Shown: one piece after another, positions 29,629 to 39,816 of the stretch | How positions within the stretch are numbered: position 1 is the first letter of the stretch | Layout: every line of letters starts with the position of its first letter | NCBI GenBank assembly: GCA_928724745.1 | Contig: CAKMXJ010000022.1 | Coordinates: 124,001-188,000, forward strand | DNA: 64,000 nt | Direction: 5' to 3' | Source of the DNA: Anthracocystis setariae | Taxonomy: Eukaryota > Basidiomycota > Ustilaginomycetes > Ustilaginales > Ustilaginaceae | The notes under the pieces: model-generated | Seen by the model: the letters and a program-made list of their open reading frames with translations, nothing else | Told to the model about the DNA's origin: nothing | The model's database searches: none | Program-made: the position numbers and the translations under genes

Positions 29629-32580
29629 ATGTCTCTACAGCTTCCCCGCATTCTCATCGTAGACCACTTCGACTCGTACACGCTAAACCTTCTCTCCTTA
29701 CTCCACTCACCAGACTCGGCGGACGGCTCTAATCCCAACCAATCACCAATCGACGGAAACGATTTGACTGCCAAGGTTGCCAACCGCGTCATCGTCCTAC
29801 CACATACCCATCCACTACTGGCTCCGGATGCTTTCAACGAGCATGTCAGACCGCACATTGACGCCATCATCTTATCGCCTGGCCCAGGGAGCCCAGACAA
29901 GGCTCCCGATTTCGGAGCAGCCGAAACGCTACTAAAGCAAGACAATCTTAATATACCCGTCCTTGGTGTCTGTCTTGGCCACCAAGGTCTCGCTGTAGCA
30001 TTTGGTGGAAGAGTCACTCGCGCCATCAGCGTCCGACATGGTTTGCAAAGCAAGCTCAACATCTGCGCTCCATCCTCGAACAAACCATCGATTCTGGACG
30101 CCGTTCCGCAAGACTCGGCAGTTGTGCGTTACAACAGCTTAGTCGTGGACCCCGACACGCTGCCTGACTGTCTTGAAGTCACAGCATGGAGTTTTGACCA
30201 AATTTCAACTGCACCACCGCCAAGGCCTGGCAACACTAGGAAGCAAGTGCAGGCCCATTCGATACGTGCAACAGCCCCAGAGTACATTGCACCACTCAAG
30301 CATCGCGATGTCGCCTCCTTAAGTCGTTCACCTTCCACTGTCCCAATCTCTAGCCGCTGCAACTCGGAACGTCTCTCTGAGGCTGGCGAGATGACCTTGT
30401 CCGACGTCACCAGTGTAGACGACATGGTCCAAGTCGATGGCGCTTCAGCACCAGAACCATCCGTATCACCAGCCATCATGGCTCTGCAGCATAGGACGCT
30501 GCCATTTTATGGTGTCCAGTTTCATCCCGAAAGCATCGAGTCGACGGGTGGTTACAAAATCATGTCCAATTTTCTCGGCATCGTCCGCCAGTACTGGTAT
30601 GACCGTGCATGTGGCCAGGACCAAAACATTGCCGCTGAAGCTTGGACCAGAATCCATGCTTGGAGCTGCAAGGATCTGCGGCTTCCAACACAGCTAGCAC
30701 TCGCCGGCGAGCGCTGCCTTGCTAGCGATGTTAAGCTCCCGTCGACGGTTCCCACCATTTCCATTGATATTGACATGCCAGTGTTCACTCTGCTGACGCG
30801 CCGCTCTGCCACGCTCGCGCTCGAACAGACGCCCGACATGGTCCACATCTTTAACGCGTTCTTCCGCCGAGCCAGTTCTGCCGGGGCTGTCTGGCTCGAC
30901 AGCGCAAGACACAAGGATCCGCACAGCCGCTATTCATTCATGGCTCTCCCGTCCTTCTCCATGTCCTACAAGGATGCAAGCAAGGACATCCTTGTCTCGG
31001 GTGACGGGAGTTCCGCATGTACCATCTCCTTCGATCGCGTCGGCTGCTCCGGGAACGCTACTCTGTGGTCTTTCATGAACGATCTGCAAAGCGAGCTGCA
31101 ATCAGCGATCGACGCCTCAGCATCGGAAGGCGTCTTGCAACAAGATCAAGAGGGCAACATCTTCCGAACGGGTTTCACCGGCTATTGGGGCTACGAGATG
31201 AAGAACCAAAGCTTGCAGCTCGAGACCAGAGCTCCCCAAGGCAGCAACTCGAACGATTTCGACGCCGAGTTTCTATACTGTCCACGCGTCCTGGCTTTCG
31301 ATCATCACTTGCGACAATGGATCGTATTTGTCCTCGCAGACAGCACCTCGGCCGATCGTCCTCTCTCACCCCATCTCAATTACGTGAATGGCGCACTTAG
31401 GGATCTGCAATCGCAAGGCAAGTCGTGGTCGCGATGGGCTTTGGCTAGGCAAGAAGCTGAAGCATGGATGGACGAAATTCTTTTGAGCGTCATGGCGCTA
31501 TCGAAAGCAGGGAGCTCCGGCACTCCAACGGATGCAGCGGCATTCCGCGAGGCGATGCCAATTCTTCGACCCAAAATGCTCGCCGAAGACTACATGGACC
31601 AGATCGAGTCAGCTAGGGAACTGATCGCTGCAGGCGAGAGCTACGAGCTGTGCATGACCAACCAATTCCAAGGCCGCTTGCCGCCGCTTTCGACGCTGCC
31701 CACGTGCAGCACCGACGCTCTCGACCATTTCGACCTGTACTGCAAGCTACGCGCGCGCAACCCTGCGCCTTACTCGGCTTTCATCAAGCTGCCCTCGTTC
31801 TCATGCGGGCGCGACGACACTGGCACTGCCAAGCGCGGTCGGGCGATTCTCAGCACAAGCCCTGAAAGGTTTATGCGCATCAATGCGGACGGTGCGGTCG
31901 AGATGAAACCGATCAAAGGCACACTCGCGCGTGCGGGTTTTGGCGCTGGCGAGCAACGCATGCGTGCGGGCCATGGCACAGACCAGGAAGAAGACACCAA
32001 ACAAAAATGGCGCCAGGCTCAAGACCAACTTCGTCGTGCCAAGCTTTCGGCCGATGTCAAGGAACGAGCCGAGAACCTGATGATCGTCGACCTGATCCGC
32101 GCGGACCTGTTGTCGTTCTGCCACTCGGACAGCGTGGCGGTGCCTAAGCTGATGCAGGTCGAGTCGTACGAGACGGTTCACCAGCTGGTGACTACGGTTA
32201 CGGGCCGACTCAAGCCGTCGGTGGGGACGATCGAAGCGATCCGTCGATGCTTTCCGCCAGGTAGTATGACGGGCGCTCCCAAACGGCGCAGTGTCCAGCT
32301 GCTGGAACGATTGGAGCTCAACCTGGTCGATGCTGAACGTGACGATGATCTGAGAGCTAGACGCGGGATCTACTCGGGCGCGCTCGGTTGGATCGGTTGC
32401 GATGGAGCTGCTGACTTTTCCGTCGTCATTCGAACGCTCATTGCCAATGGCGATCATGTCTCCATCGGCGCAGGCGGCGCGATCACGTACCTTTCCGACG
32501 CTAAAAACGAGTGGCAGGAGGTGTTGGATAAGCTCTCGGCGTTAGCGCCCATCGATCTCTCTCTCTCTAGAATAGGATAA
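29629..32580 (+). CDS. Aminodeoxychorismate synthase (fused PabA-PabB)
   Basis: Intronless; 983 residues from the ATG at 29629, the first ATG before the conserved start (ILIVDHFDSYTLNLL). The N-terminal glutamine amidotransferase has its catalytic Cys115 in GVCLGHQG and the His299/Glu301 pair in FHPES. Between them is an added Ser-rich segment of about 95 residues (194-288), absent from short amidotransferases. The C-terminal chorismate-binding domain carries PIKGT with Lys763. Lysine here marks aminodeoxychorismate synthase, whereas anthranilate synthase has PIAGT. Other motifs are FPPGSMTGAPK and the final GAGGAITYLSD. The enzyme converts chorismate and glutamine to 4-amino-4-deoxychorismate, the precursor of p-aminobenzoate and folate, in the cytosol. 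It converges on the IDO-like gene 234 bp away. Confidence 0.94.
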   Translation: MSLQLPRILIVDHFDSYTLNLLSLLHSPDSADGSNPNQSPIDGNDLTAKVANRVIVLPHTHPLLAPDAFNEHVRPHIDAIILSPGPGSPDKAPDFGAAETLLKQDNLNIPVLGVCLGHQGLAVAFGGRVTRAISVRHGLQSKLNICAPSSNKPSILDAVPQDSAVVRYNSLVVDPDTLPDCLEVTAWSFDQISTAPPPRPGNTRKQVQAHSIRATAPEYIAPLKHRDVASLSRSPSTVPISSRCNSERLSEAGEMTLSDVTSVDDMVQVDGASAPEPSVSPAIMALQHRTLPFYGVQFHPESIESTGGYKIMSNFLGIVRQYWYDRACGQDQNIAAEAWTRIHAWSCKDLRLPTQLALAGERCLASDVKLPSTVPTISIDIDMPVFTLLTRRSATLALEQTPDMVHIFNAFFRRASSAGAVWLDSARHKDPHSRYSFMALPSFSMSYKDASKDILVSGDGSSACTISFDRVGCSGNATLWSFMNDLQSELQSAIDASASEGVLQQDQEGNIFRTGFTGYWGYEMKNQSLQLETRAPQGSNSNDFDAEFLYCPRVLAFDHHLRQWIVFVLADSTSADRPLSPHLNYVNGALRDLQSQGKSWSRWALARQEAEAWMDEILLSVMALSKAGSSGTPTDAAAFREAMPILRPKMLAEDYMDQIESARELIAAGESYELCMTNQFQGRLPPLSTLPTCSTDALDHFDLYCKLRARNPAPYSAFIKLPSFSCGRDDTGTAKRGRAILSTSPERFMRINADGAVEMKPIKGTLARAGFGAGEQRMRAGHGTDQEEDTKQKWRQAQDQLRRAKLSADVKERAENLMIVDLIRADLLSFCHSDSVAVPKLMQVESYETVHQLVTTVTGRLKPSVGTIEAIRRCFPPGSMTGAPKRRSVQLLERLELNLVDAERDDDLRARRGIYSGALGWIGCDGAADFSVVIRTLIANGDHVSIGAGGAITYLSDAKNEWQEVLDKLSALAPIDLSLSRIG

Positions 32581-32779
32581 AATCCCACAGAACTTAGGTC
32601 TTTTCTTCAAGTCATAAAAGTCACCGTTAATACGCTCGTTTGTTTGGGGGTTGTGGAATGGATCTGGTTGAACAGGGAGTGAGTAGGGACATGGGGGTGG
32701 GTGTGTGTGTTGAAACAGGGGTAGGAAACATGGGAAAGTCGTTGTTTTTTTTTTGTGTTGTTTTTCTCAGACCAAGGGA

Positions 32780-32801
32780 GGGGGGGGGGGGGGGGGGGGG
32801 G
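32780..32801. repeat. Poly-G homopolymer (22 G)
   Basis: Twenty-two consecutive G, 13 bp downstream of the stop of the minus-strand IDO-like gene. It reads as poly-C in that transcript. Confidence 0.93.
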
Positions 32802-32814
32802 AGGTTTCTGCATC

Positions 32815-34539
32815 TCAACCAACACCATCGCAACCAACCGCGCCCCTCTTCATCTCCTTTGCCTCACCCAACATGCCTCTTCCCTTCTCCACATCGCCAC
32901 CCAACCCTTTAATCCTCTCGTCCCTGTCCTTGAGCAATTCCTTCACCTCGCGGTCGAGCAACCTCCTCTGGGCGCCCGCCCTCTTGCCTGCACTGGTGAC
33001 GCTATCCAGTAGATCCTGGTTACTGATCCTATTCTCAACCTTAGTGGGGTTGGTGAGGGCCGAATGGTCTGACGTGGTGAACTCGCTGTAGCTTTCGTCC
33101 AACACCTTGAGCACTACGGCGAGATTGTTGGGCAGATACTGCAAAATGGGTGAGCCACCGGTTGCGATATCGTACGTGGATCTTTGGATGATGTACGACT
33201 TGGTGAACATCCAATGCCTATTACGGAATTCCCTGACTTGGTCGACGAGCAGGATGTATAATGCCTTTGCACGAGGGGAAGACGACATGGCGAACGAGCG
33301 AATGCCAGCGAGCGTGGCTCGGGCTTCGAGATGGTGTAGGAACTCGCGTTGGTTTTTAGGACGGTAGCTGCGGAAATCGCGAAGTGTTTTGGTGAGTTCG
33401 TTGTTGGGCATGTGCGCTGTGATCTCGAGCAGGTTGTCGGCGGTGGGGATGATCGAGTCGTTAGCGCCTGATTCGCCACGGTAGAACTGCGGTTCGTCCG
33501 AAACCCCCTCGTACACCACGCCGTGCGGGAACATGGCATTCATCTTCTTAGGACCAGTGCCAAAGATGAAGCTACGGTATTTCAAGTAGTCGGCAGGAAG
33601 TGAACGTGCCCACATGGTCTCCATCGACTCGTTGATCTTGCGGTACGTCAGCAGGAGGCGTTCAAATGCATCTTCAAACGCCGCGATGTTCTTGCTGTTG
33701 CACGCACGAAGCGCATCTTCCGTGGCAGAGACGAGCTTGCCAGTGTGGCTCACCATTTCGACATGCACCAGGATGAAGCCACGTTCGGAACCGGACGCGT
33801 CTTCGAACGAGCGGATCAGCTCCATGTTGTCGAACGAATACTTGCCCGCCGTGCCGGTGTAGTTGGGCTCTTTGCACATGTAGTTGACGAGTGCGTACGA
33901 TGACGCATACTCCATGTAGGGGAAGTGGCCGAGTTTGTCCGCCAGTTTCTTGAGTGGAACCGCGAGTTGGGCGGGCAGAGTGTTGCGGCCTTGCGAGTAG
34001 AAGCCTGTTTCCCGAAAGGCGCGATCGACAGGTTCGAGGAGGTAGGCGGAGGTGGCAAAGCAGTAGTCGCGGAAGAGCGCGGCGAGAAGGTGCGAATTGC
34101 CCGACTCGATGGCTGCATCCACCGCCTTGGCCTCCTTGCCGTCCGGCTTGAGCTCATCGAGCACAGCGTCACCGAACTCGCCCTTGCCAAGCAGACCGGT
34201 GGCACGGTGGCCGTGTTCGTCGGCAGGCTGATGAATCGTCATGCGATCGAGGAGGGACGAGAGACCCGAGAATGCGTTGGGCATTTTCACCATGGGGTCT
34301 TGGCGCGGCAGGAAGCCTCGCTCGCGCGAGATGACGAAGGGAGGCATTTTAGCGATGGCATCCTTGTCACCAGACTTGTAGGCAGGTAGGTCCTCGAGCA
34401 GGTAGGGTTCGACGTCGATGGAGCCAGATTTGGCGGGGACAGCAGCAGCGTCCGAGACCTGGGCGAAGCTCCTGCGGCCGACATGGTTGAGCTGGACAGC
34501 GGCGTGCCGGAAAGTGCGGTTTCGGACAGCGGGCAACAT
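32815..34539 (-). CDS. Indoleamine 2,3-dioxygenase-like protein lacking the proximal haem histidine
   Basis: Intronless, 574 residues from the ATG at 34539; a GTG two codons earlier is not a fungal start. The order of family segments is clear: RGFLPRQDP, GFILVHVEM, the VVYEG then GESGANDSIIP region, RDFRSYRPKNQREFLHHLE, HWMFTKSYI and ATGGSPILQYL. In known IDO the fourth segment reads YMPxxHRxFL and its His is the proximal haem ligand. Here that position is Gln397 (codon CAA at 33351-33349). The first about 35 residues (MLPAVRNRTFRHAAVQLNHVG) are basic and amphipathic, like a mitochondrial presequence. IDO opens the indole ring of tryptophan to make N-formylkynurenine. Whether this protein binds haem or has that activity is doubtful. 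The C-terminal 80 residues are highly charged and probably coiled. Confidence 0.85.
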   Translation of the reverse strand: MLPAVRNRTFRHAAVQLNHVGRRSFAQVSDAAAVPAKSGSIDVEPYLLEDLPAYKSGDKDAIAKMPPFVISRERGFLPRQDPMVKMPNAFSGLSSLLDRMTIHQPADEHGHRATGLLGKGEFGDAVLDELKPDGKEAKAVDAAIESGNSHLLAALFRDYCFATSAYLLEPVDRAFRETGFYSQGRNTLPAQLAVPLKKLADKLGHFPYMEYASSYALVNYMCKEPNYTGTAGKYSFDNMELIRSFEDASGSERGFILVHVEMVSHTGKLVSATEDALRACNSKNIAAFEDAFERLLLTYRKINESMETMWARSLPADYLKYRSFIFGTGPKKMNAMFPHGVVYEGVSDEPQFYRGESGANDSIIPTADNLLEITAHMPNNELTKTLRDFRSYRPKNQREFLHHLEARATLAGIRSFAMSSSPRAKALYILLVDQVREFRNRHWMFTKSYIIQRSTYDIATGGSPILQYLPNNLAVVLKVLDESYSEFTTSDHSALTNPTKVENRISNQDLLDSVTSAGKRAGAQRRLLDREVKELLKDRDERIKGLGGDVEKGRGMLGEAKEMKRGAVGCDGVG

Positions 34540-35408
34540 TTTCACTGATGCGTAGTCGACAAGCTTTGGTGGATGGAGTCAGTAAGTTTATTGTTAGAGA
34601 GAGGGAGGGGTTGGGGAGTCAATGAAAGGGAGAGGCGAAGCTTGTTGGGAACGTTTGAGCTCTCTTATAAAAGACTGGCAGAAGAGTAAGCCGAACGCCA
34701 GACTTCAAACAGCACACAGGGGGGCCGGAAAGACTAGATCCATTCTCGAATGAGACAAAGAGACATGCTAGCCAACCAAATGGATCTCATTCCAAGCCAC
34801 TACCCCATCGAGAGAGGGGGTTTCATCGCGTCCAACACTACTGCTGCTGGCTGACACGATAAGCTCTGCCCCACCGCGAACACCCCCACATGCCTCGTGC
34901 AGCGATAAGCCGCGCCGCCTACGAACACAGGCTGGTGGGAAGAGAGGGGGGGGAGGGGACTGCTCCGTCACGAGACACACACCACCAGCGAGAGAGAGAG
35001 AGAGAGTAGGAAAAGGCCCAGGAAATGGCCCGATACGGCGAAAGGCCCAGCCTATCACCTATCGCACAACCGAGCTGTCAAGTAAAAAAAAACACACACG
35101 ATTCCGCACATATCCCATCTGACACCCGCCACGGAAAAGGCCCGGTCTTTGGCCCGTCATGATTTACGCTTAGCGGTGCACATCCAAGCTCCGGACAACT
35201 AGCCGCGAAAGCGTGCTTTGCCGCGGTTTGCCTCATACTACAAGTACTCTGATACTACACAATGCACACTCACAGAGACGCCCACAACAAGCCAAGAAAG
35301 AGAACCTTACCAGTTTTCCGGGCGACTCATTCACATGATCCACGACCTGACAGCATCAAGGAGAAGGACAATAATGCGTTATTCAAATTACATGGATCGA
35401 TCGCCTGT
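34540..35408. other. Intergenic region upstream of the IDO-like gene
   Basis: About 870 bp between two minus-strand genes. It has a TATAAA-like site near 34666, a (GA)n run at 34988-35006, a purine-rich run near 34945-34960 and a short (AC)n near 35087-35098. No gene is seen. Confidence 0.5.
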
Positions 35409-37304
35409 TCAAGGGAACGACTCGCGATTATCGGGGCGAGGAGTGACAGGGCTCGAGTTGCTCCTTGCTGCATTCGCCTGATCAAAAGAGTACTCACTGA
35501 CAGCAGAAGCGTCTCCTTTCATGCTTGGTAGCGTGGCAATAGGCGCCAACAACGGTGGACCGTCGCCGCTCCTGAGACTCGTATTAGCCATCTTTGGCGA
35601 CCTGCCCGGCTTGATGAGCATGAGCGGACTCTCGCTGCTGCCATCGTGCTGCACGGGAGGAGTGTCGATTTTACCGGCCACGTGGCTTGGTTGGGGCGTG
35701 GTGCTTCGGAACAGCGACATGGCTGCTGCGTCCTGCATTCGGAGCTTATCTGCACTTGCCACAGCCGCGCCAGGACTCGGCGTTCTTGGCATCAGCCCAG
35801 GGTTAGGCGAGAGTTGACGCCGTATCTGCACTTCGGAACCGCTCTGGGGCAGAAGTCCGGACGACGAGGATTGCAAGACGTGCCTCGCTTGTGGTAAGAC
35901 TGGCGTGCGTGGCGAGTGGTTGTTTACCTCGCTATACAGATCCACTGAAGCTCTGCCCGGGTTGGTAAAGTTGGCGGGGCTGGCGGTGCGCTGAGCCGGC
36001 GGCGATGAAAGGATGCCGCGATTGGACGGGAAGAGATTCTGGCCTGGCTGGGCAAATGTCTTTTCTGGATCCCAATCATCGATCAGTTTGCGAGTCGAAT
36101 CGGAGCTCGTGTCTGCAAACGACATGCGCACGGGAGTGGTGGTGTTGCTCCTGGAACCACCACCGTGGGAGCCGCTCCTGCTGAGGAAGGAAGGGAACGG
36201 CCTCGACTTGGCATGCTTGTCCGATGCATATGGGGACGTAGGTTCGTCCAAGGGCTGCGCAAAGCCGGCGTTGGACAAGCTCGGACGGACAGCAGAGGGC
36301 ACGGCGGTAGCGACGGGTAGCCTGCGTGTCTTTTTTCTGCTTTCGAATCGCGCTCTACCGAGGTTCTCAAGATCGTTCTTGACCGAGTGAGAATAGGCGT
36401 AATCTACGGCTGTAGCGCCTTGCGCGTTCTGTACGGCGAGCGAGCATCCACGTTCGATGAGGAGTTGCACAAGCGAAGCGTGGCCCCATGCGGATGCAAA
36501 ATGCAATGCTGTGTTGCCCGCCTTATCCTGTAGATCCACATCTGCGCCCAAGTCCAACAGCTGCCTTGCTACGTCGTCGTATCCGCTGATGCACGCGAGG
36601 TGAAGTGCGGTGCGTCGTTCGTGGAGCGTTTCGGCATCGATGAGGTGGGAAAGCGTCAAAGCAACATGGCTGCTGGTGTAAGTGGAATATGCATAGATGA
36701 TGTCGCTGCGATCGTAGAGGGTTGCGAGGTGGAGGATGGTGTTGCCTTCAGCATCTAGGCTGCAACGATCGCGTTCGTGGCGCATATCGATCAACCAGCG
36801 CACGAGTTCGACATCTGCGCCGCTCTTGATGGCGATGACGAGGCTGGGATCCGTGTCGCCGCATGCGGCTGCGAACGAGTCTTGGTGGATGGCTAGGGTA
36901 TATTTGCGATGATGGTGTTGCTTAACGAGGCTGGTGCGGTCAGACGCAGGCGAAACATTGCGGACGTCAAAGGGGTGGGTTGAGGAAGAGCGTTGAGCTG
37001 CAGCCGCGCGTAGGGCTGCTAGGTTGTTGGACAAGTCAGAGTGGGGCTGGTGTTGTTGGAGCTCCAAGGCGCGGGCGGCGATGCGTTGGGCCGAGGCAAG
37101 ATCGCCTTGCTGGATGGCGCGGCAGAAACGTTGACTGAGAGACGTACGAGGTGGTTTGGATGGACCTGGAATGGAGGTCGATGTGGTGCTTTGATTGTAA
37201 AGGCCGAGCTGATCATGGTGGCGGTCAGGCTTGCTGATTTGCGACTGTTTGGCTGTGCGAGAGAAAAGGTTGGGCGTGAAGGATCGATGCTGCGACGGCA
37301 ACAT
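35409..37304 (-). CDS. Ankyrin-repeat protein with disordered C-terminus
   Basis: Intronless, 631 residues, start ATG at 37304. After a disordered N-terminus and a helical segment (58-82), ankyrin repeats run from about 150 to 305. The clearest are EGNTILHLATLYDRSDII (187-204), RRTALHLACISGYDDVARQL with LGADVD (230-256) and GNTALHFASAWGHASLVQLL (263-282). The rest (about 320-631) is Ser/Pro-rich with many short SP and TP sites and no domain, suggesting phospho-regulation. Ankyrin repeats bind partner proteins. The overall layout, a few ankyrin repeats then a long Ser-rich tail, recalls the TORC2 subunit Avo2, but that is only a suggestion. Confidence 0.75.
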   Translation of the reverse strand: MLPSQHRSFTPNLFSRTAKQSQISKPDRHHDQLGLYNQSTTSTSIPGPSKPPRTSLSQRFCRAIQQGDLASAQRIAARALELQQHQPHSDLSNNLAALRAAAAQRSSSTHPFDVRNVSPASDRTSLVKQHHHRKYTLAIHQDSFAAACGDTDPSLVIAIKSGADVELVRWLIDMRHERDRCSLDAEGNTILHLATLYDRSDIIYAYSTYTSSHVALTLSHLIDAETLHERRTALHLACISGYDDVARQLLDLGADVDLQDKAGNTALHFASAWGHASLVQLLIERGCSLAVQNAQGATAVDYAYSHSVKNDLENLGRARFESRKKTRRLPVATAVPSAVRPSLSNAGFAQPLDEPTSPYASDKHAKSRPFPSFLSRSGSHGGGSRSNTTTPVRMSFADTSSDSTRKLIDDWDPEKTFAQPGQNLFPSNRGILSSPPAQRTASPANFTNPGRASVDLYSEVNNHSPRTPVLPQARHVLQSSSSGLLPQSGSEVQIRRQLSPNPGLMPRTPSPGAAVASADKLRMQDAAAMSLFRSTTPQPSHVAGKIDTPPVQHDGSSESPLMLIKPGRSPKMANTSLRSGDGPPLLAPIATLPSMKGDASAVSEYSFDQANAARSNSSPVTPRPDNRESFP

Positions 37305-38653
37305 GATGGCGCTTGAGTGATGGAACGTGCTGTCGGGAGTGATGATAGCTACCTAGTTGCTAGCCAAAGCCCTAGACGGGCGTAACGTATCAAAGTGGAC
37401 AAACAGTCATAATAGAGATGAATGTCACATGGTATGAGCTAGCTGGTTGAGCAACAGCAGCACAAGCGCAATCGTGAATGCGAGCCAAAGTGCAAATCGC
37501 TCGCTTTGTCACTCATACAGCGGCTTTCAAGGGTCCACCATCCCGATCGTTCCGATTTGCATAACTTTACAGCACCCGATTTGTACTGAAAATGCCGAGC
37601 GCCAAAGAGAGGGTGCACCGTGCGTGATCGGAGCACCCTCAGCAAGTTGGCCAATCCGAACGCAACGCGTGGCTTGTGCGCATTTTTTCTGGCTGGTAGG
37701 ATAAGAAGAAGGGAGAAAAAAAGATCAATCAACAAATTCACCCAACAGCGCAAGGTGTTGCCTGGACCTGGGCTGAATTTCCTTAGTACAGCACAATGCT
37801 CGACGTCACAAAGCCAAGTAGAGTACAAAATTTGAGGGATGCCGAGTCAAGCAGCGATCAACGTGGAGCTCATTCACAGCGGACGAATGGTGTGTGTATT
37901 GTCGCACCACACTGGCGTCAACGTGTCCTGTCGTAAGCGCAGTCGTAAGCGGGCCGAGCAAAGCAGCTGGAGGCTCGCTCAACATTATTATATTGTGTCT
38001 TTATTTCATCACTTGGTCTCGACGAACGATTCGAGGTTGGCAACAGCGCTAGTGCCAGGCATGTTCAGACCAGACCAATACGACAAAATTTGTATTGGAC
38101 ATGCTGAAGCTGAAGCCCGTGCTCACCAAATGCCTGTCACCCTCTGTACGCACAGTCGGGAGGCGGCAAGGCGAAATGCGAAATGCGAAAAAAAGACTAC
38201 GTCAGGTAGGGCACAATGCAGAATTGCAGGATAGCTAAGAGTACAGTAACAGCAGAAAAAGAAAAGAAAAAAGGGGGGTCTACGAGGGGCTGTGATGGTT
38301 CGAGTGCCACCCTATTTTGGTTTGGGGCCGAAAGCGGCAGTGTGAATGTGAGAGATGAGAGTGAGAGCGACCTGTTGTTGTGTGGTCATGTTGCGCCAGG
38401 TTTAGCTGTTTTTTCTTTCTTTTTTTTCTTTTTTCTTTTTTTTTTTTTTTCCTATTTTCAGAGTGCTCTCCAATAGTGCGATTCGCTGCACACTGTATTT
38501 TTACGTCAAAAAAAGCGTTTTGCGTTCTTCTTCCGCATTCCTTGTGGTGCTTTTTGCGGCGAGAAAGCCCAGAGTTGGCCAGTGTTCTTCCAACGCTCTC
38601 GCATCTACGCCGCCGCTGATCGACTCGCCGCATGGACCAGCTCGAGTACAAAC

Positions 38654-38660
38654 TATATAA
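38654..38660 (+). promoter_or_regulatory. TATA box of the cyclophilin gene
   Basis: TATATAA lies 72 bp before a strong GTAAGT donor and about 350 bp before the start codon. This is a sensible distance for a promoter if the leader contains an intron. Confidence 0.5.
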
Positions 38661-38731
38661 ACCCTTCCAGCTCTTTCAATCCGACAACAATTCTCCAGAG
38701 ATTATCTCCATCAAAACTTCCATACATCAGC

Positions 38732-38980
38732 GTAAGTCTTCTCAACCCGATAGTCCCTCCTCTCTGGTTCATCGCTCTTCAGCGCCCAGCCCTGGTTTGC
38801 AGATCAAGTCTTTTCTCATGCGCAACTAGACGGTGGCTCTGTCTGTGGCGGAAGCGTCTTGTTCCCAGTGTGAGAGTTGCTAGTTGCTTGGCACCTATGA
38901 AACTTGCTCCTTCCATCAACCTTTTTCCCCGACCGAACGTGGCCTGACTTGCGTTATCATACCTGCTCACTCACACACAG
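38732..38980 (+). other. Probable intron in the cyclophilin 5' UTR
   Basis: Donor GTAAGT at 38732, a CCTGACT branch-like site at about 38943 and acceptor CACACAG ending at 38980, 24 bp before the ATG. The sequence between is C/T-rich and non-coding. Confidence 0.45.
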
Positions 38981-39004
38981 AACTGCCTTTCTCCTCTCCT
39001 AATC

Positions 39005-39208
39005 ATGCACGCGTCGTTTGCCCGTCAATTCTCTTCCACCGCCAGAATCATGTCCAACGTTTTCTTCGACATCACCACCAACGGCTCGCCCCTTGGCCGC
39101 ATCACCTTCAAGCTCTACGATGACGTTGTCCCCAAGACCACCAAGAACTTCCGTGAGCTCTGCACTGGTGCTCCCGGTTTCGGCTACAAGGGTTCCTCGT
39201 TCCACCGT

Positions 39209-39241
<33 letters not shown>

Positions 39242-39337
39242 TTCACCGCCGGTAACGGTACCGGTGGCAAGTCGATCTACGGCGCCAAGTTCGCCGACGA
39301 GAACTTCAAGCTCACCCACAACAAGCCCGGTCTGCTT

Positions 39338-39369
<32 letters not shown>

Positions 39370-39538
39370 CTCGCAGTTCTTCATCACCACCGTCGTCACC
39401 AGCTGGTTGGACGGCAAGCACGTCGTCTTTGGCGAAGTCGTCGACGGCATGGACATTGTCAAGAAGATCGAGTCGCTCGGCTCCGGTTCCGGTAAGCCCT
39501 CGGCTACCATCACCATCGCCAACTGCGGTGAGATCTAA
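39005..39538 (+). CDS. Cyclophilin-type peptidyl-prolyl isomerase
   Basis: Intronless coding part, 177 residues from the ATG at 39005. The core is a complete cyclophilin A-like domain: [44 protein letters not shown], and [13 protein letters not shown] with the Trp that contacts cyclosporin. It catalyses cis-trans isomerisation of X-Pro bonds. Residues 1-15 ([15 protein letters not shown]) look like a short mitochondrial presequence, and a second ATG at 39050 ([12 protein letters not shown]) is exactly where cytosolic cyclophilins begin. One gene could therefore serve both compartments. Codon use is strongly C-ending, as expected of an abundant protein. Confidence 0.95.
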
Positions 39539-39816
39539 ATAACAAGACTCGTTCCAACATTCCACGCTCCTATCACCCAACTGCCCACTCGTGCAGCTTT
39601 TTCACTCTAACCATGTGTCAGTCTAAAATGAAGAAAGCGTTGTAAACAAACTCCATCACAATCCCACCGTGGCTTTTGTGTTGTTCCTGATCGATGGATT
39701 GATCTGTCATGAAGAAGAAAAGATGGCTGGCCCACATGGGTACGATTTGCAAAACTCTGTTGATATCAAATTTCAAGGCGTGTCTTAAAATACTTTGATT
39801 TGACTCGAGGACGCAT

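Larger units (their letters stand above)
37305..39004. other. Divergent promoter region between the ankyrin gene and cyclophilin
   Basis: About 1.7 kb. It contains an A/G-rich tract at 38250-38277, a T/C-rich tract at 38403-38452, a TATA box near 38654 and a probable 5' UTR intron ahead of the cyclophilin. ACAGT-type motifs occur near 37788 and 38240. No further gene is supported. Confidence 0.5.

Noticed and set aside
29629..34539. Metabolic cluster of chorismate and tryptophan enzymes
   Set aside because: The two genes are merely convergent neighbours, the IDO-like protein may be inactive, and no tailoring enzyme, transporter or regulator lies next to them.
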